From: Pleurodeles waltl
Lineage: Eukaryota > Chordata > Amphibia > Caudata > Salamandridae
Direction of reading: 5' to 3'
Assembly (NCBI RefSeq): GCF_031143425.1
Contig: NC_090448.1
Coordinates: forward strand, 537,248,313-537,312,312
DNA length: 64,000 nucleotides
Each line of letters begins with the position of its first letter. The first letter of the stretch is position 1. Made by a program: the position numbers and the translations under genes. The notes beneath the pieces were generated by a model. The model saw only the letters and a list, made by a program, of their open reading frames with translations. It was not told where the DNA came from and searched no databases. This document shows positions 33,769-45,599 of the stretch, piece by piece.

Positions 33769-35990
33769 TGTTAGAAATAAGGTCTTTGGTTGGCAGTCAC
33801 GTTACCCCCTGTGCAAGCAAGGACCCACACCCTAGTCAGGGTAAAGGAGAATCACCCTCAGTAAGCCCCCGCTCACCCCCTTGGTAGCTTGGCACAAGCA
33901 GGCAGGATTAACTTCAGAGTTTTAGGAGTAAAGTATTTATACCAACATACACAGTAACTCAATGAAAACACTACAAAATGACACAACACAGGTTTAGAAA
34001 AATAGGAAATGTTCATCTAAACAAAACAAGACCAAAACGACAAAAATCCAACATACACAAGTCAAGTTATTCATTTTAAAAGCAAAAGAGTCTTAAATCC
34101 TTTTGTAAACAGATAAAACACTGTTAGCATTGGAAAGTACCTGGGTAGCGTCAAAATAACACGCACGGGCGAGTGTGCGTCAAATAAGGTGAGCCGTGCG
34201 TCGATTTCTCACCCGCAAGCTAGACCGTGCGTCGTTTCTCCTTCTCCGGTCGGGTCGGCGTGCAACGTTTTTCCTCCCCGCAGGGGAGCGATGCGTTGAT
34301 CTGGGCAGCACTCAGGTCCGGGCAGGCGTTGCGTCATTTTTCCACACCCAGCAAGGTTTGCATCGAAAATCCTGCTGCACGGCATTAGCAAAACCGCGCT
34401 GTGTGGATTGCAATGTTACCAGCCTCTGATAGCGATGCGGCGTGCCGTTTCTCCAGCAGCGTGCGTTGATCTTCCAGCCGCTCTGTAGGCGGTGTGTTGA
34501 TTTTAGCCACGGAGCCGGGTGCATCGTTTCTTCAGCCGCGTCTCGGAGGTTGCGTTGGAAACTTCCCAGCGCGGTGGTCGGTGCGTGGATTTTCAGTTTT
34601 GGTCTGCCAGCTTCACCTGTCAAGGCCCCAGGAACTGAATAGGGCACCACTTGGTAGGGCAGGAGTCTCAGCAGAGAATCCAGGTGCTGGCAGGGGAAGT
34701 TTGTGATGGCTCTGAGACTTCAACAACAAGAGGCAAGCTCAGGACAAGCCCTTGGAGATTTCTTCACAAGCAGGAAGGCACACAAAGTCCAGTCTTTGTC
34801 CCCTGGCACAGGCAGAAGCAGCAACTGCAGGATAGCACCACAAAGCACAGTCTCAGGCAGGGCAGCACTTCTCCTCAGCTCTTCAGCTCTTCTCCAGGCA
34901 GGGGTTCTTCTTGATGTCCAGAAGTGATCTAAGTCTTTGGTTTTGGGTGCCCTTCTTATACACATTTTGGCCTTTGAAGTAGGCTTACTTCAAAGGAAAG
35001 TTTCTCTTGCTTGTGAAATCCTGCCTTGCCCAGGCCAGGTCCCAGACACACAACAGGGGGTTGGAGACTGCAGTGTGTGAGGGCAGGCACAGCCCTTTCA
35101 GGTATAAGTGACCACTTCTCTGCTCCCTCCTAGCACAGATGGCTCTTCAGGATATGCAGGCTACACCCCAGCTCCCTTTGTGTCACTGTCTAGAGAGAGG
35201 TGCCAACAGCCCAACTGTCAAACTGACCCAGACAGGGAATCCACAAACAGGCAGAGTCACAGAATGGTTTAGGCAAGAAAATGCCCACTTTCTAAAAGTG
35301 GCATTTTCAAACACACAATCGTAAAACCAACTTTACTAAAAGATGTATTTTTAAATTGTGAGCTCAGAGACCCCAAACTCCTCATGTCTATCTACGCTTT
35401 AATCATTTTTAAAGTTAGCCCCCATGTTAACCTATGAGAGAGATAGGCCTTGCAACAGTGTAATCCACATTTGGCAGTATTTCACTGTCAGGACATATAA
35501 AACACATTAGTAAATGTCCTACCTTAAACATACACTGCACCCTGCCCACAGGGCTACCTAAGGCCTACCTTAGGGGTGTCTTACATGTAAGGAAAGGGAA
35601 GGTTTAGGCCTGGCAAGTGGGTACAGTTGCCAAGCCGAAATGGCAGTTTAAAACTGCAGACACAGACATTGCAGTGGCAGGTCTGAGACATGATTACAGA
35701 GCTACTAAAGTGGGGGCCACAACCAGTGTTGCAGTCCCTCTAGTAGGAGTTGATTTACAGGCCCAGGGCACCTCTAGTGCACTGTACTAGGGACTTACCA
35801 GTAACTCAAAGATGCCAATCATGGAGATCCAAATACATACATATTTTATATAGGAGCACTTGCACTTTAGCACTGGTTAGCAGTGGTAAAGTGCCCAGAG
35901 TGACAAAAACAGAGTCCAGCACACATCAACAACCTGGGAAACAGATTCAAAAAGTTAGGGGAGACCACGCCAAGGATGCCAAGTCTAACA
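33769..35990 (-). repeat. 5' LTR of the Gmr1-like element
   Basis: It starts TGTTAGAAAT and ends AAGTCTAACA on the plus strand and is 2,222 bp long, against 2,267 bp for its partner. A CpG-rich core with GCGTCGATTTCTC and GTGCGTCGTTTCTC phrases spans about 34,150-34,600. It would carry the promoter for minus-strand transcription of the element. Confidence 0.92.
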
Positions 35991-36245
35991 GAAGCCTTGC
36001 ATGAATTGGTGAAGGGAGTGAAGCAAGATGTAGACAAAGGGTGGTGGGATTGGTTATTTAGCTTGCTGACTGATGTTGGTCCAATTCGTTCTATTTTAGG
36101 TGGAATACTTGTAGTAATTTGTAGTATAATATTGCTGTGTGGCTGTATACAATACATACCTAACATAATTATTATGTTTAGATCAAAAAGGGTTACTTTG
36201 AGACCAGTATGTGATGAGAGTCACTGGTCCAAGGGTGGAGTGTAA
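35991..36245 (+). pseudogene. env: Proviral env TM anchor and tail
   Basis: After the duplicated GAAGC, a frame of about 85 codons resumes env. It has a Trp-rich membrane-proximal stretch (G-W-W-D-W-L-F), then a hydrophobic segment of about 25 residues (I-L-G-G-I-L-V-V-I through C-I-Q-Y-I-P) and a short basic tail, ending at TAA just inside the right LTR. This is the TM transmembrane anchor. It lies 9.57 kb from the CX6CC motif only because of the nested element. Confidence 0.8.
36231..36240 (+). promoter_or_regulatory. Proviral polypurine tract
   Basis: AAGGGTGGAG lies immediately before the TGTAATGC start of the right LTR, the expected position and composition of the plus-strand primer. 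Confidence 0.7.
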
Positions 36246-37100
36246 TGCTAGTGTATTTGACCACCGACTCCATCTTGACCATTGACTCTATTTTGTGCTT
36301 TGCTTCCAGTGCCGTCATAATGGCGGTGCAGGGTTTTTTCCACATAGAGCTTGTTTTCCACACACAAAGTATTTGTGCTTTTCTCACCAGAACAGGGTTA
36401 CACCGTGCCAGAACATATTATGGGGGATGTGGAAGGTAGACATGATAAAAGAGTCTCAGGCAGGGAATGTTTTCATCAAGGAAAAGTACAGTTCTGTCTC
36501 TGGAATGCACATTGAGGCAGGGCCCATTCCTTTGCGTGTTTTCGACACAGACCAAGTACAGCCAGTGTTTGAATTTCATAACTGAAGGGAGGGGTTTACT
36601 AGATTCTTCCTCTTGAGTTGTTTAAGGTATATAAGACGGGGAAACTTGGCACCGAGGAAGGAGCTCGTCTAAGAGTGGATACACTGCTCAGGAATCCCAT
36701 TTGGGGACATTCTCCTGCCTCAGCCATTCAGGGTTCCTCGGTTTGGTGGTGGCATGAAAGATGGATTTAACCCATATGGTGATGCATTTTAATTCTTAAT
36801 TATTTAGCTTAAATATATATAGGTTCACTGCACATATTCACTGCTGATGTATTGCACATTTTTTGCCTGTCATTGTTTAACTGCTGTGAATATTTTGGCA
36901 TATTCATGTGTTTCACTGCATTCGAGTTAAATGCTTAGTTTCATCTATTTGTGTGATTTTATTTGATATCTGGAAAGTGCCTTAATAAATTAATTACCCA
37001 TTCTTTGGCCTAGTTTCCTCATAGTTTAAAGCAGAGCAACACAGGAGCCCATCTGGGTGCTTAGCAATTCACAATTTAGGGGTCTCAAGCTCCCCCTTCT
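36241..37100 (+). repeat. Right (3') proviral LTR
   Basis: It starts TGTAATGCTA directly after the polypurine tract. A TATA box (TATATAAG) lies at about 36,629 and a polyadenylation signal (AATAAA) at about 36,984, giving a plausible U3-R-U5 layout. It includes about 50 bases, near 36,366-36,420, that the left LTR lacks. The right end is not certain: a CA near 37,073 or 37,120 would fit, and no target duplication confirms either. Confidence 0.8.
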
Positions 37101-37555
37101 TATAGTCCATTTCTAGACACATGCGAAATTGAGAGTCTTATGCCTTCATCACGTGTTTCGCAGTGTGAGTACCGCCATGGTGGCGGTGGCAGTCGCACCG
37201 CTGCCAGTCCGGTGGTGCAGACCGCCACATTATGACCATGGTGGTCTGCCCAATGGAACGCAGCCAATTCACTCCCAGTACCGCCAGTGCGGAGGGGCTG
37301 CCGCAGACGGTGGTAGGCATCTCCAGGCCAGCGGGGACCATGTTTCCACTGGGCGTATTACAAGGTTGCATACCGCCAGGATTTCCAGCGCGGTCACACC
37401 GCCACCAAAACCATGGCGGAACTGAACGCTATACAAGGAGACACTCACCTTTAGGAACACAGACACATTCGGAGATGCCATGGAAGCAGAACTTGAAGAC
37501 TTTCCACTGCTCCTGATCAGCCTGCTTTTCTGGACCCAGCGATGACGAAGAAGAC

Positions 37556-38270
37556 AACTACCGTAAGTACACCCACCAAGCATAACCTGGAGGGAAAGGT
37601 ATTAGAACATACGCACACAAAACACACATATAATGGATGGCTAGCAACTGCCACACACACACGCAACTACACACCCATACCAAGACACACACACCTACAC
37701 ACACACGCAAACACAAAACACACACATGCACACGAACATTACACACACCACCCCACACACACAGATCACCGTCACAGGCTAACTCACATATACACAACAC
37801 CGCCGAGTCACACTACATCACAATCGCAACTACACAAATGCATTGCCACCCCATAGCACTACACACCTACACAAGACAACACATACTGACAACACGCAAA
37901 GACACCTCGCAACCAATCAACAACATCACACATTCAACATACGAAATACCACACCACACAAATTAAAATGCAAATGATATAGCCATCACCACATACATGG
38001 ACCCCCACACAACAACCACACACTGGCACACAACACCACCACAACACATCACTCCACGTACAACGCACAACTTAGCTACATACATGCATGGAACAACACA
38101 ATCAGAACACAGGCACAAAACACACCAATTACAGCGGGACCAATGGCAGGGCCACATACACATGCAGCCAGGCAAAACATATAGCACAAACAACACACAC
38201 AACTCAGACACAGACAAACCAAAGCCCACAAACACAAAACATCCATGTCGAAGGAAAGCCAGGACAACCA
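37556..38270. repeat. ACAC-rich low-complexity stretch
   Basis: About 700 bases are strongly biased to A and C on the plus strand, with many ACACAC and CACCAC runs. This is part of transposase intron 1. Open frames rich in His and Thr are composition artefacts. Confidence 0.8.
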
Positions 38271-38489
38271 TGTTACCATCGATACCAAAACCAGGTTGGA
38301 CCAGATATATTCAGACACAAAAGTTCATAAAAACTATATACAAATATGAGGAGATTGGCCAATGAATAGTTCATGGTGCCTGTGGCACAAATGGCACCAA
38401 AATTTGCCCCAACTTGACTCATGACTGCAAAATTACCTCCACAGTATTGGGGCATCAAGGGGGCACGCAGGCACCTCATGGGTGAGGGG

Positions 38490-41309
38490 GGTGTGGAGGG
38501 GGGGTTTCGGGCTTGAGAGGGGGGGTCCTTGGGTTTGGGTTTTGGTTTGGGTTTGGGCGGGGGGCCTTAGGTTAGGTTTTGCCTTGGTAGGAGGCTCCTT
38601 GGGTTTGGCCTTGGGAGGGGGTACCTTGGGTTTGGGGGGTCAGACTTTCCAGAAGGGGGAGGCATGGGCAACACTGGGGGTGGCAGGGGAAGACTTGGAG
38701 GTGGAAGGGCTGAACATGGAGAGGGACACAGGGTACTTCGGGGAATCATGGAGTGAGAGAGGGGGAGGGAACAGGGAAAACTCATAAAGGAAACGTTTCT
38801 TAGGGACACAAGGGTGGTCATGGGAAAAGCATTTGGGAGTGGAGGGAGAGGGAGTGGTGGTAAGATGTGTCTTTGTGGGTGTCTTGCGTGAGGGTGCGTG
38901 CATGGAATGCTTGTGTGTGCTGGGTGTCTGTTGGGTGGGTGAGTGCTGGCGTTTTGTTGTCTTGGGAGGAGGGGGGGAGGCGGTGCTGTGAGATGCCATG
39001 CTGGATGGGTGACTGTTGGGGTGGTGTCTGCAGGTATGGTACATGTGCTGCATGTGGGGGTGTCAGTGATTGTGGTGAGTGCGGATGGGGTGACTGGGGT
39101 GGATGTCTGTAGGCCTGTTAATGTGCTGACTGTGGGTATGATGGGACTTGTGGCTGGATCAGGAAGTTTTGTTGTTGTGCCAGCAGGTGTGAGTGGTGTA
39201 GTGTCTATGAAGGAGGGGGTGATAGGGGAGTCTGTGCAGGGAATGGATGTTGCTGTGTCTGCTGGTGGGCGTTGTCTGTGTGCATGCTGGTGGTGGGTCC
39301 TGTGGTGCTTGTGTTTGTCAGTGCCAACAGTGTCTGTTGGTGTGGATGCATGGCTGTGTGAATGTGTGCTTTGAATGGGTGTGGAGAGAGGGCTTTGGGA
39401 TTGGGAAGAGGTAGGTGGAGGGGGGAATGGGAAACAAAGGGTGACTGGCTGCCATTAGTGAGGTGGCAACAGCCTGAAAGGATCTTGGAGGTCAGCCAGG
39501 GCACCGTAAATGCCTTCCAGGAACGCATTGCTCTGTTGGAGTTGAGCTGCCAGTCCTTGGTTGGCATTCATGATGGTGGACTGACCCACAGAGATCGACC
39601 TCAGGAGGTCAATAGCCTCCTCACTGAGGGCACCAGGGCTGGCTGGGGCAGAGGTGCCTGCGGCAAAGGAGATGCCCACCCTCCTGGGTGTGCAGTGACA
39701 GGCAACTGGGTGGGGAGCAACAGGGAGGCAGTGCTAGTAAGGGGGGTGGCACACAGTGATGTTGCTGGGGTGGTACCAGATGGGTCCGCCACCACCAGAG
39801 AGTGTCCATCGGAGGAGGAATTGGAAGATGATGTTGTCGATCCGGTGTCCCCCATAGCATTCCCCTCGTCATCCGTCCCACCGGGTCCCTTGGCCTCACT
39901 GGTATCAGCCTCCTGGGTTCTGTGGGCTGCTGCTTCCCCACTCACCTGTGCCCCTTCTCCTATGCCTGATGATGCTGATGCACACAAAGAGAGAGAGAAA
40001 GAGAGGGATGGAGAGACAGAAAGATATGGTGGATACGGGTCAATACATACCTCCCATAGACACATATCAACATTTACATCTCAGATGTATCAATGCAGGC
40101 CATACCATTACTAGTGCACTCCAAGTCTAATACCACCTATTGGCCAAGGCAAGTTGTAATGGGAATTGAACATCAGATGTGCACACAACTTGACATATTG
40201 ACATGATGAAGCCAATGACTATGCATAGCAGCATGGGAATTGCCAGTGCTATGTCATACATGACATGAAAACACTATTGTGATACTTGAGGGACCTCCCC
40301 GGTGACTTACCACGTCTAGTACCATCCCATTGTTGTAAGTGCAAGTCAACACAATGATAGCTCTAAATACTACATTTGCTATGCAATCTGGACTCATGAA
40401 ATCTCTGATACCAATATCCCATGAGTGTTTCCCTACACATGCCCTACACTCCTAAGCTAACATATGTTTGCCTCGTGAGGCCCTACATGTGGTGGAACTG
40501 TGACGCCAGCCCCACAATCAGTCCATGCCAGCTACAGTAGGATATCTAAATTGTTTCAAATACTGAAGGAGACTACCACAGATGGGATTGCACTTACACC
40601 TCAGTTACACTGATGCAGATGGATGGAGCTGGTCAGACACAATGACTAGGGTGGTCCAAACCTACAGAACCATTTGAAATATGAATTCTACGACCACTGA
40701 CAGCATAGTATTGTCACACATCTACAAAATGTATCCTGCCAGGGTGACTGATACCCAATGTTGATATGCATGTACCAATGACTACAATCACAGCTGTCCA
40801 CTAGTAAACCACCCAATCCCACTGAAGCCCTGTCATGTGCGAGGAAACAGTCAGTACTTACCCCCTTGTGGCTGCTGTGATGCCCTCAAGCGCCCATCCA
40901 CCTCAGGGTAGGCCACCGCCAAAATGCGAGCCATGTGGGGGGGTCAGGGTCCGACAGACATCCCTCCCTTCGTTGGGAGGGCATCCCAGCTGGGCATCCG
41001 CTGTCTTCTGGGCCCAGCGCCTCAGGTCCTCGGACCGCTTCTGACAATGGGTGCTCGTTCCCTCCCAAATCCATTGTAATAGCACACATGCCTTAACTCC
41101 ATGTCCCAAGCATGCATGTACCCTGTGGCCGGTATGCCTACGCCATTCACACTGTCATACACCTCTATCACACATGACAATGGCATGGGGTTCACCGGTT
41201 CCTCTGGTGCCCCATGTAGCTGTCCATACAGGGGTAGGACCCCTTCGACCATCTTATCCAGCTCTTTTTCGGTGAAGGCTGGGGCCCCATCACCTGCAGG
41301 ATGTGGCAT
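38490..41309 (-). pseudogene. Harbinger A Myb-like gene 1, nested in transposase intron 1
   Basis: Exon 1 (41,309-41,196) encodes A-P-A-F-T-E-K-E-L-D-K-M-V-E-G-V-L-P, the first helix of a Myb/SANT-like fold, with donor GTGAAC. Exon 2 (41,122-40,862) holds the recognition end, H-C-Q-K-R-S-E-D-L-R-R-W, and a donor GTAAGT; its start is degenerate. Exon 3 (from 39,965) is a long Ser/Thr/Pro-rich region with a conserved helix (A-L-S-E-E-A-I-D-L-L-R-S, then V-G-Q-S-T-I, at 39,679-39,455) and a T-P-T-Q-Q-style segment near 38,900. Harbinger Myb-like proteins bind the element ends and bring the transposase to the nucleus. The order of motifs matches the gene at 54,424-56,729. Confidence 0.8.
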
Positions 41310-41920
41310 GATGGCTCCCAGTTCCCCATAGGCAGCAATGTAAACCAATGAGAAGCCGCACAGCGGTTACGACCGCCTACCGCCATGATGGCATACGCCA
41401 AAGGACTTGCATTACTTCCATCTGTCCTGTGCTTCAGGATAGGTGGCTGCCATTTTATGTACAGTCAATGGCTTGTAGCAGTTAAATATAAGTGCGTCAT
41501 AGTACTAATATGTCCTGAATGCTGTGCAGGCCCATGTTGTGTGAACATGGTTAGGCTCATACATGTCAAGGCACAGTGCTGACAAATGGCCGGATGTCAC
41601 ATGTGGTGCATGTCCACCTAATCGCTGCCTCGTAGGCAGTGTGACCACCTAGGTCACTGACATTTCTACATACATGGTCCATGTGGGACCCATCTGTGCA
41701 CACAACATGCAATATAACACTTGTGTTGTGTGCCAGAAACTATAGTACAGGGCCAGCAATTGGCGTCAAAGATGGTTGGAATGGTGCTCCTGCATACACT
41801 ATTTAGTATGTGTCCACTGTTCATGCATGTCTGCAGTGTTAGGTGTGTGGCACAAGATTTTGTACAGCTAACATGTGTTGAGTGCTTGACACATTGTACT
41901 GTCTCTCCTCTCTATCCTAG
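41310..41920. promoter_or_regulatory. Divergent spacer between Myb-like gene 1 and transposase exon 2 (element A)
   Basis: Myb-like gene 1 starts leftward at 41,309 and transposase exon 2 begins rightward at 41,921. The spacer carries GGTTACGACCGCCTACCGCC followed by ATGATGGC, a GGCGGT-type inverted phrase also found in the equivalent spacer of element B near 54,290-54,340. It is a plausible promoter and protein-binding region for the Myb-like gene. No function was tested. Confidence 0.45.
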
Positions 41921-43030
41921 ATTCAATGTCATGAGGATAAGGAAGAATGCACCAGAGTACCGACTGCTAGTTGACCTTGCTACCTTGGAAAAAAGACACA
42001 TCATCCAGACCTATCGTCTGAATCGTCTGACCATCATAGACCTATGTGCCCAGCTGGAGCCAGATTTACTGCCTGTCATCCGCAATCCCTATGCCATCCC
42101 TCCCACAGTACAAGTGTTGTCATTGCTACACTTCCTTTCGGGTTATGGTGGGCCTGGCTGCAGGGATGTCACAGCATATGTTCAGCATTGTGTTGCAGGA
42201 TGTACTGTGTACTTTTCTGAAACACCTGGACAGCTACATCAGGTTCCCACAACCTGCTGATTTGCCCACTGTGAAGGCAGACTTAAATAAGCTTGGGCAC
42301 ATCCCTCATGTGATAGAGGCCATTGATGGCACCCATATTGCTTTGTTCTCTCCCAGTTTTAACCAACAAGCATATAGGAACAGGAAAAGCAATCACTCGA
42401 TCAATGTTAAGGGGGTGTGCCTAGCGGACCAGTACATCTCCCAAGTGACAGCCAAGTTTCCTGGATCTGTGCATGATGCCTACATTCTGAGGAACAGAAA
42501 TGTCCCACACATGATGGCACTATTACAGAGAGAGAGGGCTTGGCTCATTGGTACGTATCAATATGGATGATTGTCTCTGTTGTTGCACGTCAACACAATC
42601 TTCCCTGTAGCTGTACCTGGATTGTAACAAGTCCTACCTTAATTCACACAGGTGACTAAGGCTATCCTAACCTTCTCTGGCTGTTAATACCAGTGAGAAA
42701 CACTGCCTTGGATGGTGAAACCCGTTTCAATGAGGCCCACGGCATGTTGAGGGGTATGATAGAAAGGACTTATGGGCCACTTAAGGCAAGATGCCGGTGT
42801 CTACACTTCTCTGGAGGTGCCCTCCTCTACTATCCTCCAAATGTGTGCCAGATCACAGTTGCCTGCTGCATGCTCCACAGTATGGCCTGAGACGTATGAT
42901 ACCCTTACTGGCAGATGAGGAGGTGGTCGCTGCACCAGTGGGTGATGATGGTGACATGGAAAGTGATGAGGCACATGAGTATGGTGCAGCTGACTCTAGG
43001 ACAGAGCTGATGAATAAGTACTTCCAGTGA

Positions 43031-43849
43031 CATCCAGGTATTTTGTGTGTGTTGTAGCAGGTGACATACTTACACTTTGTTTACTGACAATTGGCTCCTT
43101 GTCAGGTACATCAGTGGAGATGTACAATTTTCCTATCCCAATATGTGGGTGTTGGTAGATGACAAATTGCATGTCAGGAGCAGTGTTAGTGGTCTAAACT
43201 CAGACATATGTTCTCAATGCACAATGCTAGTTTAACATCACCTATGGACAGTCCTGTAGTGTGCTATGCTTGCTGTCACCTCATGTCCAGATGTGAATCC
43301 AGCTATGCACTGTGTACAGTGTGTCCTTTCCTCTCCTACCAGTTGCCTGAGTCATTCATGTCCATTTGATTTTGCTCACAGGTAGAAGTGTTGAGTTGAG
43401 GCGTTTACAGCTGTCAGCTAGTGTGTGTTACTCATTAGTTTATTGTGTTTGTTGGAGTAGAAGTGTTCTCTGTTGTGCCCTGTTTCCCTGACAATCCACA
43501 ATGATGACAATAACAATGGACTGTATATGTGCTTTGAGTGCCACCATGCCTACATTCCTGATGTGTGTCCCTGTGTTGTTATTTTTTCAGGTTGCATAAG
43601 TCGATATGCTCTGGTGTGTGGCTGGACTACTGTATCCCTTACAAATGATTAATGTGACTTCTCTGATGTACCATGTCCCCTGCAGAGGATGTCTCCCTCT
43701 ACTATTATTTGCACTGACTGTTGTTGAGGGATATTACCACACATTATATACTGGTAACCACACATTTGTACATGACACAATCAAGACACAAATTCATTTG
43801 CTGTGATCTACAGTGTGTATTGTGCATATTTTGTCAAACAGTTCTTGAG
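43031..43849. other. Element A spacer after the transposase
   Basis: AT-rich sequence between the transposase stop and the LINE 3' end. The small open frames show no motif. The corresponding spacer in element B (52,392-52,871) is shorter, and no clear common segment was seen. Confidence 0.4.
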
Positions 43850-43885
43850 TGGGGTCATCAATCAATCAGTTTTTGTAGAGCACAA

Positions 43886-45590
43886 CTACTCACCCATGAG
43901 GGTCTCAAGAGGCTGGGGTGGCGTCAGAGCCTCATTCGAAGATCCCTGTCTTGAGGTTCTTTCTGAAGAAGGTGAGCGATGGGCTCTGTCTGAGGTCCTG
44001 GGTAGGTTGTGCCAGCTCTTTGCTGCGAGGTAGGTGAAGGACCGTTCTTCGGCGGTGGTTTCCGTATGCGTAGGATGGTGGCCAGTGTTTGCTGAGTGGA
44101 GCAGAGGGGTCTGGTGGGGTGGTGGAAGGAGACGCAGTGGTTTAGGTAGGCCAGTTCGGTATTGTGAATGGCTTTCTAGGTTTGGGTGAGTAACTTGAAG
44201 ATGATTTGTTTTTCCACTAGGAGCCAGTGGAGGGTCCTTAGGTGCTGAGAGATATGTTCCTTGCGGGAGAGGTTCAGGACGAGTCTGGTGGCAGCGTTTT
44301 GGATGAGTTGCAGCTTTCTGATGGTTTTTGTTGTGGTATCGGCATACAGTGCGTTGCCGTAGTCGAACTTGCTTGTGACTAAGGCGTGGGTGACTGTCCT
44401 GAGGCAGTCTACTGGGGTCCATTTTAAAATCTTTCTGAGTTGGCAGAGGGTGTGCCAGCAGGCGGAGGTGACCGTGTTTACCTGTCGGGTCATTGATAGG
44501 GAGAAGCCGAGGATGATTCCTATGTTGAGGGCGTGGTCATTTGGAGCAGGTGGGGTGCTGAGAGATGTGGGCCACCAGGAGTTGTCCAAGGCTGAGGTGG
44601 AGTTTCTGAAGATGATGAGCTCGGTCTTGTCTGAGTTGAGCTTGAGGCAGCTCTCTCTCATCCAGGCGGAGACTGCTTCCATTCCTGTGTGGAAGTTTCT
44701 TGTGGCGTTGTCCGGGTTTTAAGTGAAGGATTTGATCAGTTGTGTGTGATCGGCGTATGACACAATGTTCATTCTGTGGCCTCTGATGATGGTTGCGAGT
44801 GAGGCCGTGTATATGTTGAAGAGTGTTGGGCTCAGGGAGGATCCCTCAGGAAATTCCGCAGCTGATTTCTGTAGGTTTGGATGTGTATGGTGGGAGCCTC
44901 GCTCTCTGTGTTCTTCCAGAGATGGGGAGTGGATCCATTGCAGGGCTTTTCTGCGGATTCCTGCGTCGTGGAGTCTAGTGCATAGGGTGCTGTGGGAGAC
45001 CATGTCGAAGGCTGCTCAGAGGTCAAGGAGTATGAGTGCTGCAGTGTGGCAGCGGTCTAGGAGTGTGTGGATGTCATCAGTGGCTGCAAGAAGAGCTGTC
45101 TCTGTGCTGTGGTTTCTGTGGAACCCAGACACAGAGGTGTCCAGTGAGTAGTTCTCGATGAATTGCTGCAGCTGTGAGTTGATGGCCTTTTCCAGTACTT
45201 TGACCTGGTAGGGTAACAGCGAGATGGGCCGAAAATTCTTTAGCTCTGATGGGTCAGCCAAGGGTTTCTTCAGGAGGGTGCATACCTTGTTGTGTTTCCA
45301 GTCTTTGGGGTAAGTGGCTGTGTTGATGGAGCAGTTCATTGTCTCGCGAAGCTCGGGGCAATGGATGTGCTGGCTCTGATGTGGATGTTATCAGGGCAGG
45401 GGTCCGTGGGGGCTCCGGAGTGAGTTCTGATCATGATGCTTTGTTTCCTCAGTGGTGAGAGTGGACCAGCTGTGGATGGTTTGGGTGAGTTCTGGAAGGG
45501 TGGGTCGGTTATCGGTTCTGACGCTGGATTGGTTCTCTGGGAGGAAATTGTTGTAAATGTCCTTGATCTTGCGGTGGAAGAAAGTGGCAA
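43886..45590 (-). pseudogene. LINE reverse transcriptase, broken
   Basis: The order on the minus strand is K-N-F-R-P-I-S-L-L-P (45,230), S-G-F-H-R-N-H-S-T-E-T-A-L and I-L-L-D-L (45,030), then D-M-V-S-H and the catalytic box, which reads S-Y-A-D-H-T-Q where S-Y-A-D-D-T-Q is expected (about 44,750). C-L-K-L-N-S-D-K-T-E-L-I and S-K-F-D-Y-G-N-A-L-Y-A follow. The second catalytic aspartate has become histidine and there are several frameshifts, so it is inactive. The protein would copy LINE RNA into DNA at a nicked target. Confidence 0.88.
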
Positions 45591-45599
45591 GTCTGTTGC

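Larger units (their letters stand above)
26423..35990 (-). mobile_element. Complete Gmr1-like Ty3/gypsy retrotransposon
   Basis: A 9,568-bp element with LTRs at both ends and a perfect 5-bp duplication, GAAGC (26,418-26,422 and 35,991-35,995). On the minus strand its domains run gag (with a SCAN-like segment and zinc knuckle), protease, integrase, RT, RNase H. Placing integrase before RT is the Ty1/copia order but the sequences are Ty3/gypsy; this is the hallmark of the Gmr1 group. Stops, frameshifts and a lost RNase H aspartate make it inactive. It inserted into the TM part of the proviral env. Confidence 0.93.
18938..37100 (+). mobile_element. ERV-L-like provirus with env, interrupted twice
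   Basis: Two related LTRs (18,938 and 36,241) enclose pol motifs in the order protease, RT, RNase H, integrase and dUTPase, followed by a retroviral env. The RT, RNase H and integrase phrases match the ERV-L (class III) pattern as I know it, and a dUTPase placed after integrase is typical of that group. Env is not usual in it. All genes contain stops and frameshifts. Two later insertions (21,471-23,810 and 26,423-35,990) add about 11.9 kb; without them the provirus would be about 6.3 kb. gag, the primer binding site and U5 of the left LTR are missing. The right limit is approximate. Confidence 0.85.
37480..43030 (+). pseudogene. Harbinger A transposase (HARBI1-like), three exons
   Basis: Exon 1 (37,480-37,562) encodes M-E-A-E-L-E-D-F-P and an R-R-R-Q-L end, with donor GTAAGT. 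Exon 2 starts after TCCTAG at 41,921 and ends at a GT at 42,551; the phases join correctly. It has the Y-R-L-N-R helix, then the first catalytic aspartate in A-I-D-G-T-H-I-A-L and the second in G-S-V-H-D-A-Y-I-L-R-N. Exon 3 (42,652-43,030) has the glutamate in M-I-E-R-T-Y-G-P-L-K. The DDE triad is therefore intact. Defects are a TGA in exon 1, a frameshift near 42,135, a TAA in the G-D-x-G-Y-P motif at about 42,657, and a late frameshift. It would cut and paste the element; this copy is dead. Confidence 0.88.

Noticed and set aside
37542..38365. His/Thr-rich frames
   Set aside because: They are translations of the ACAC-rich low-complexity stretch in the transposase intron.
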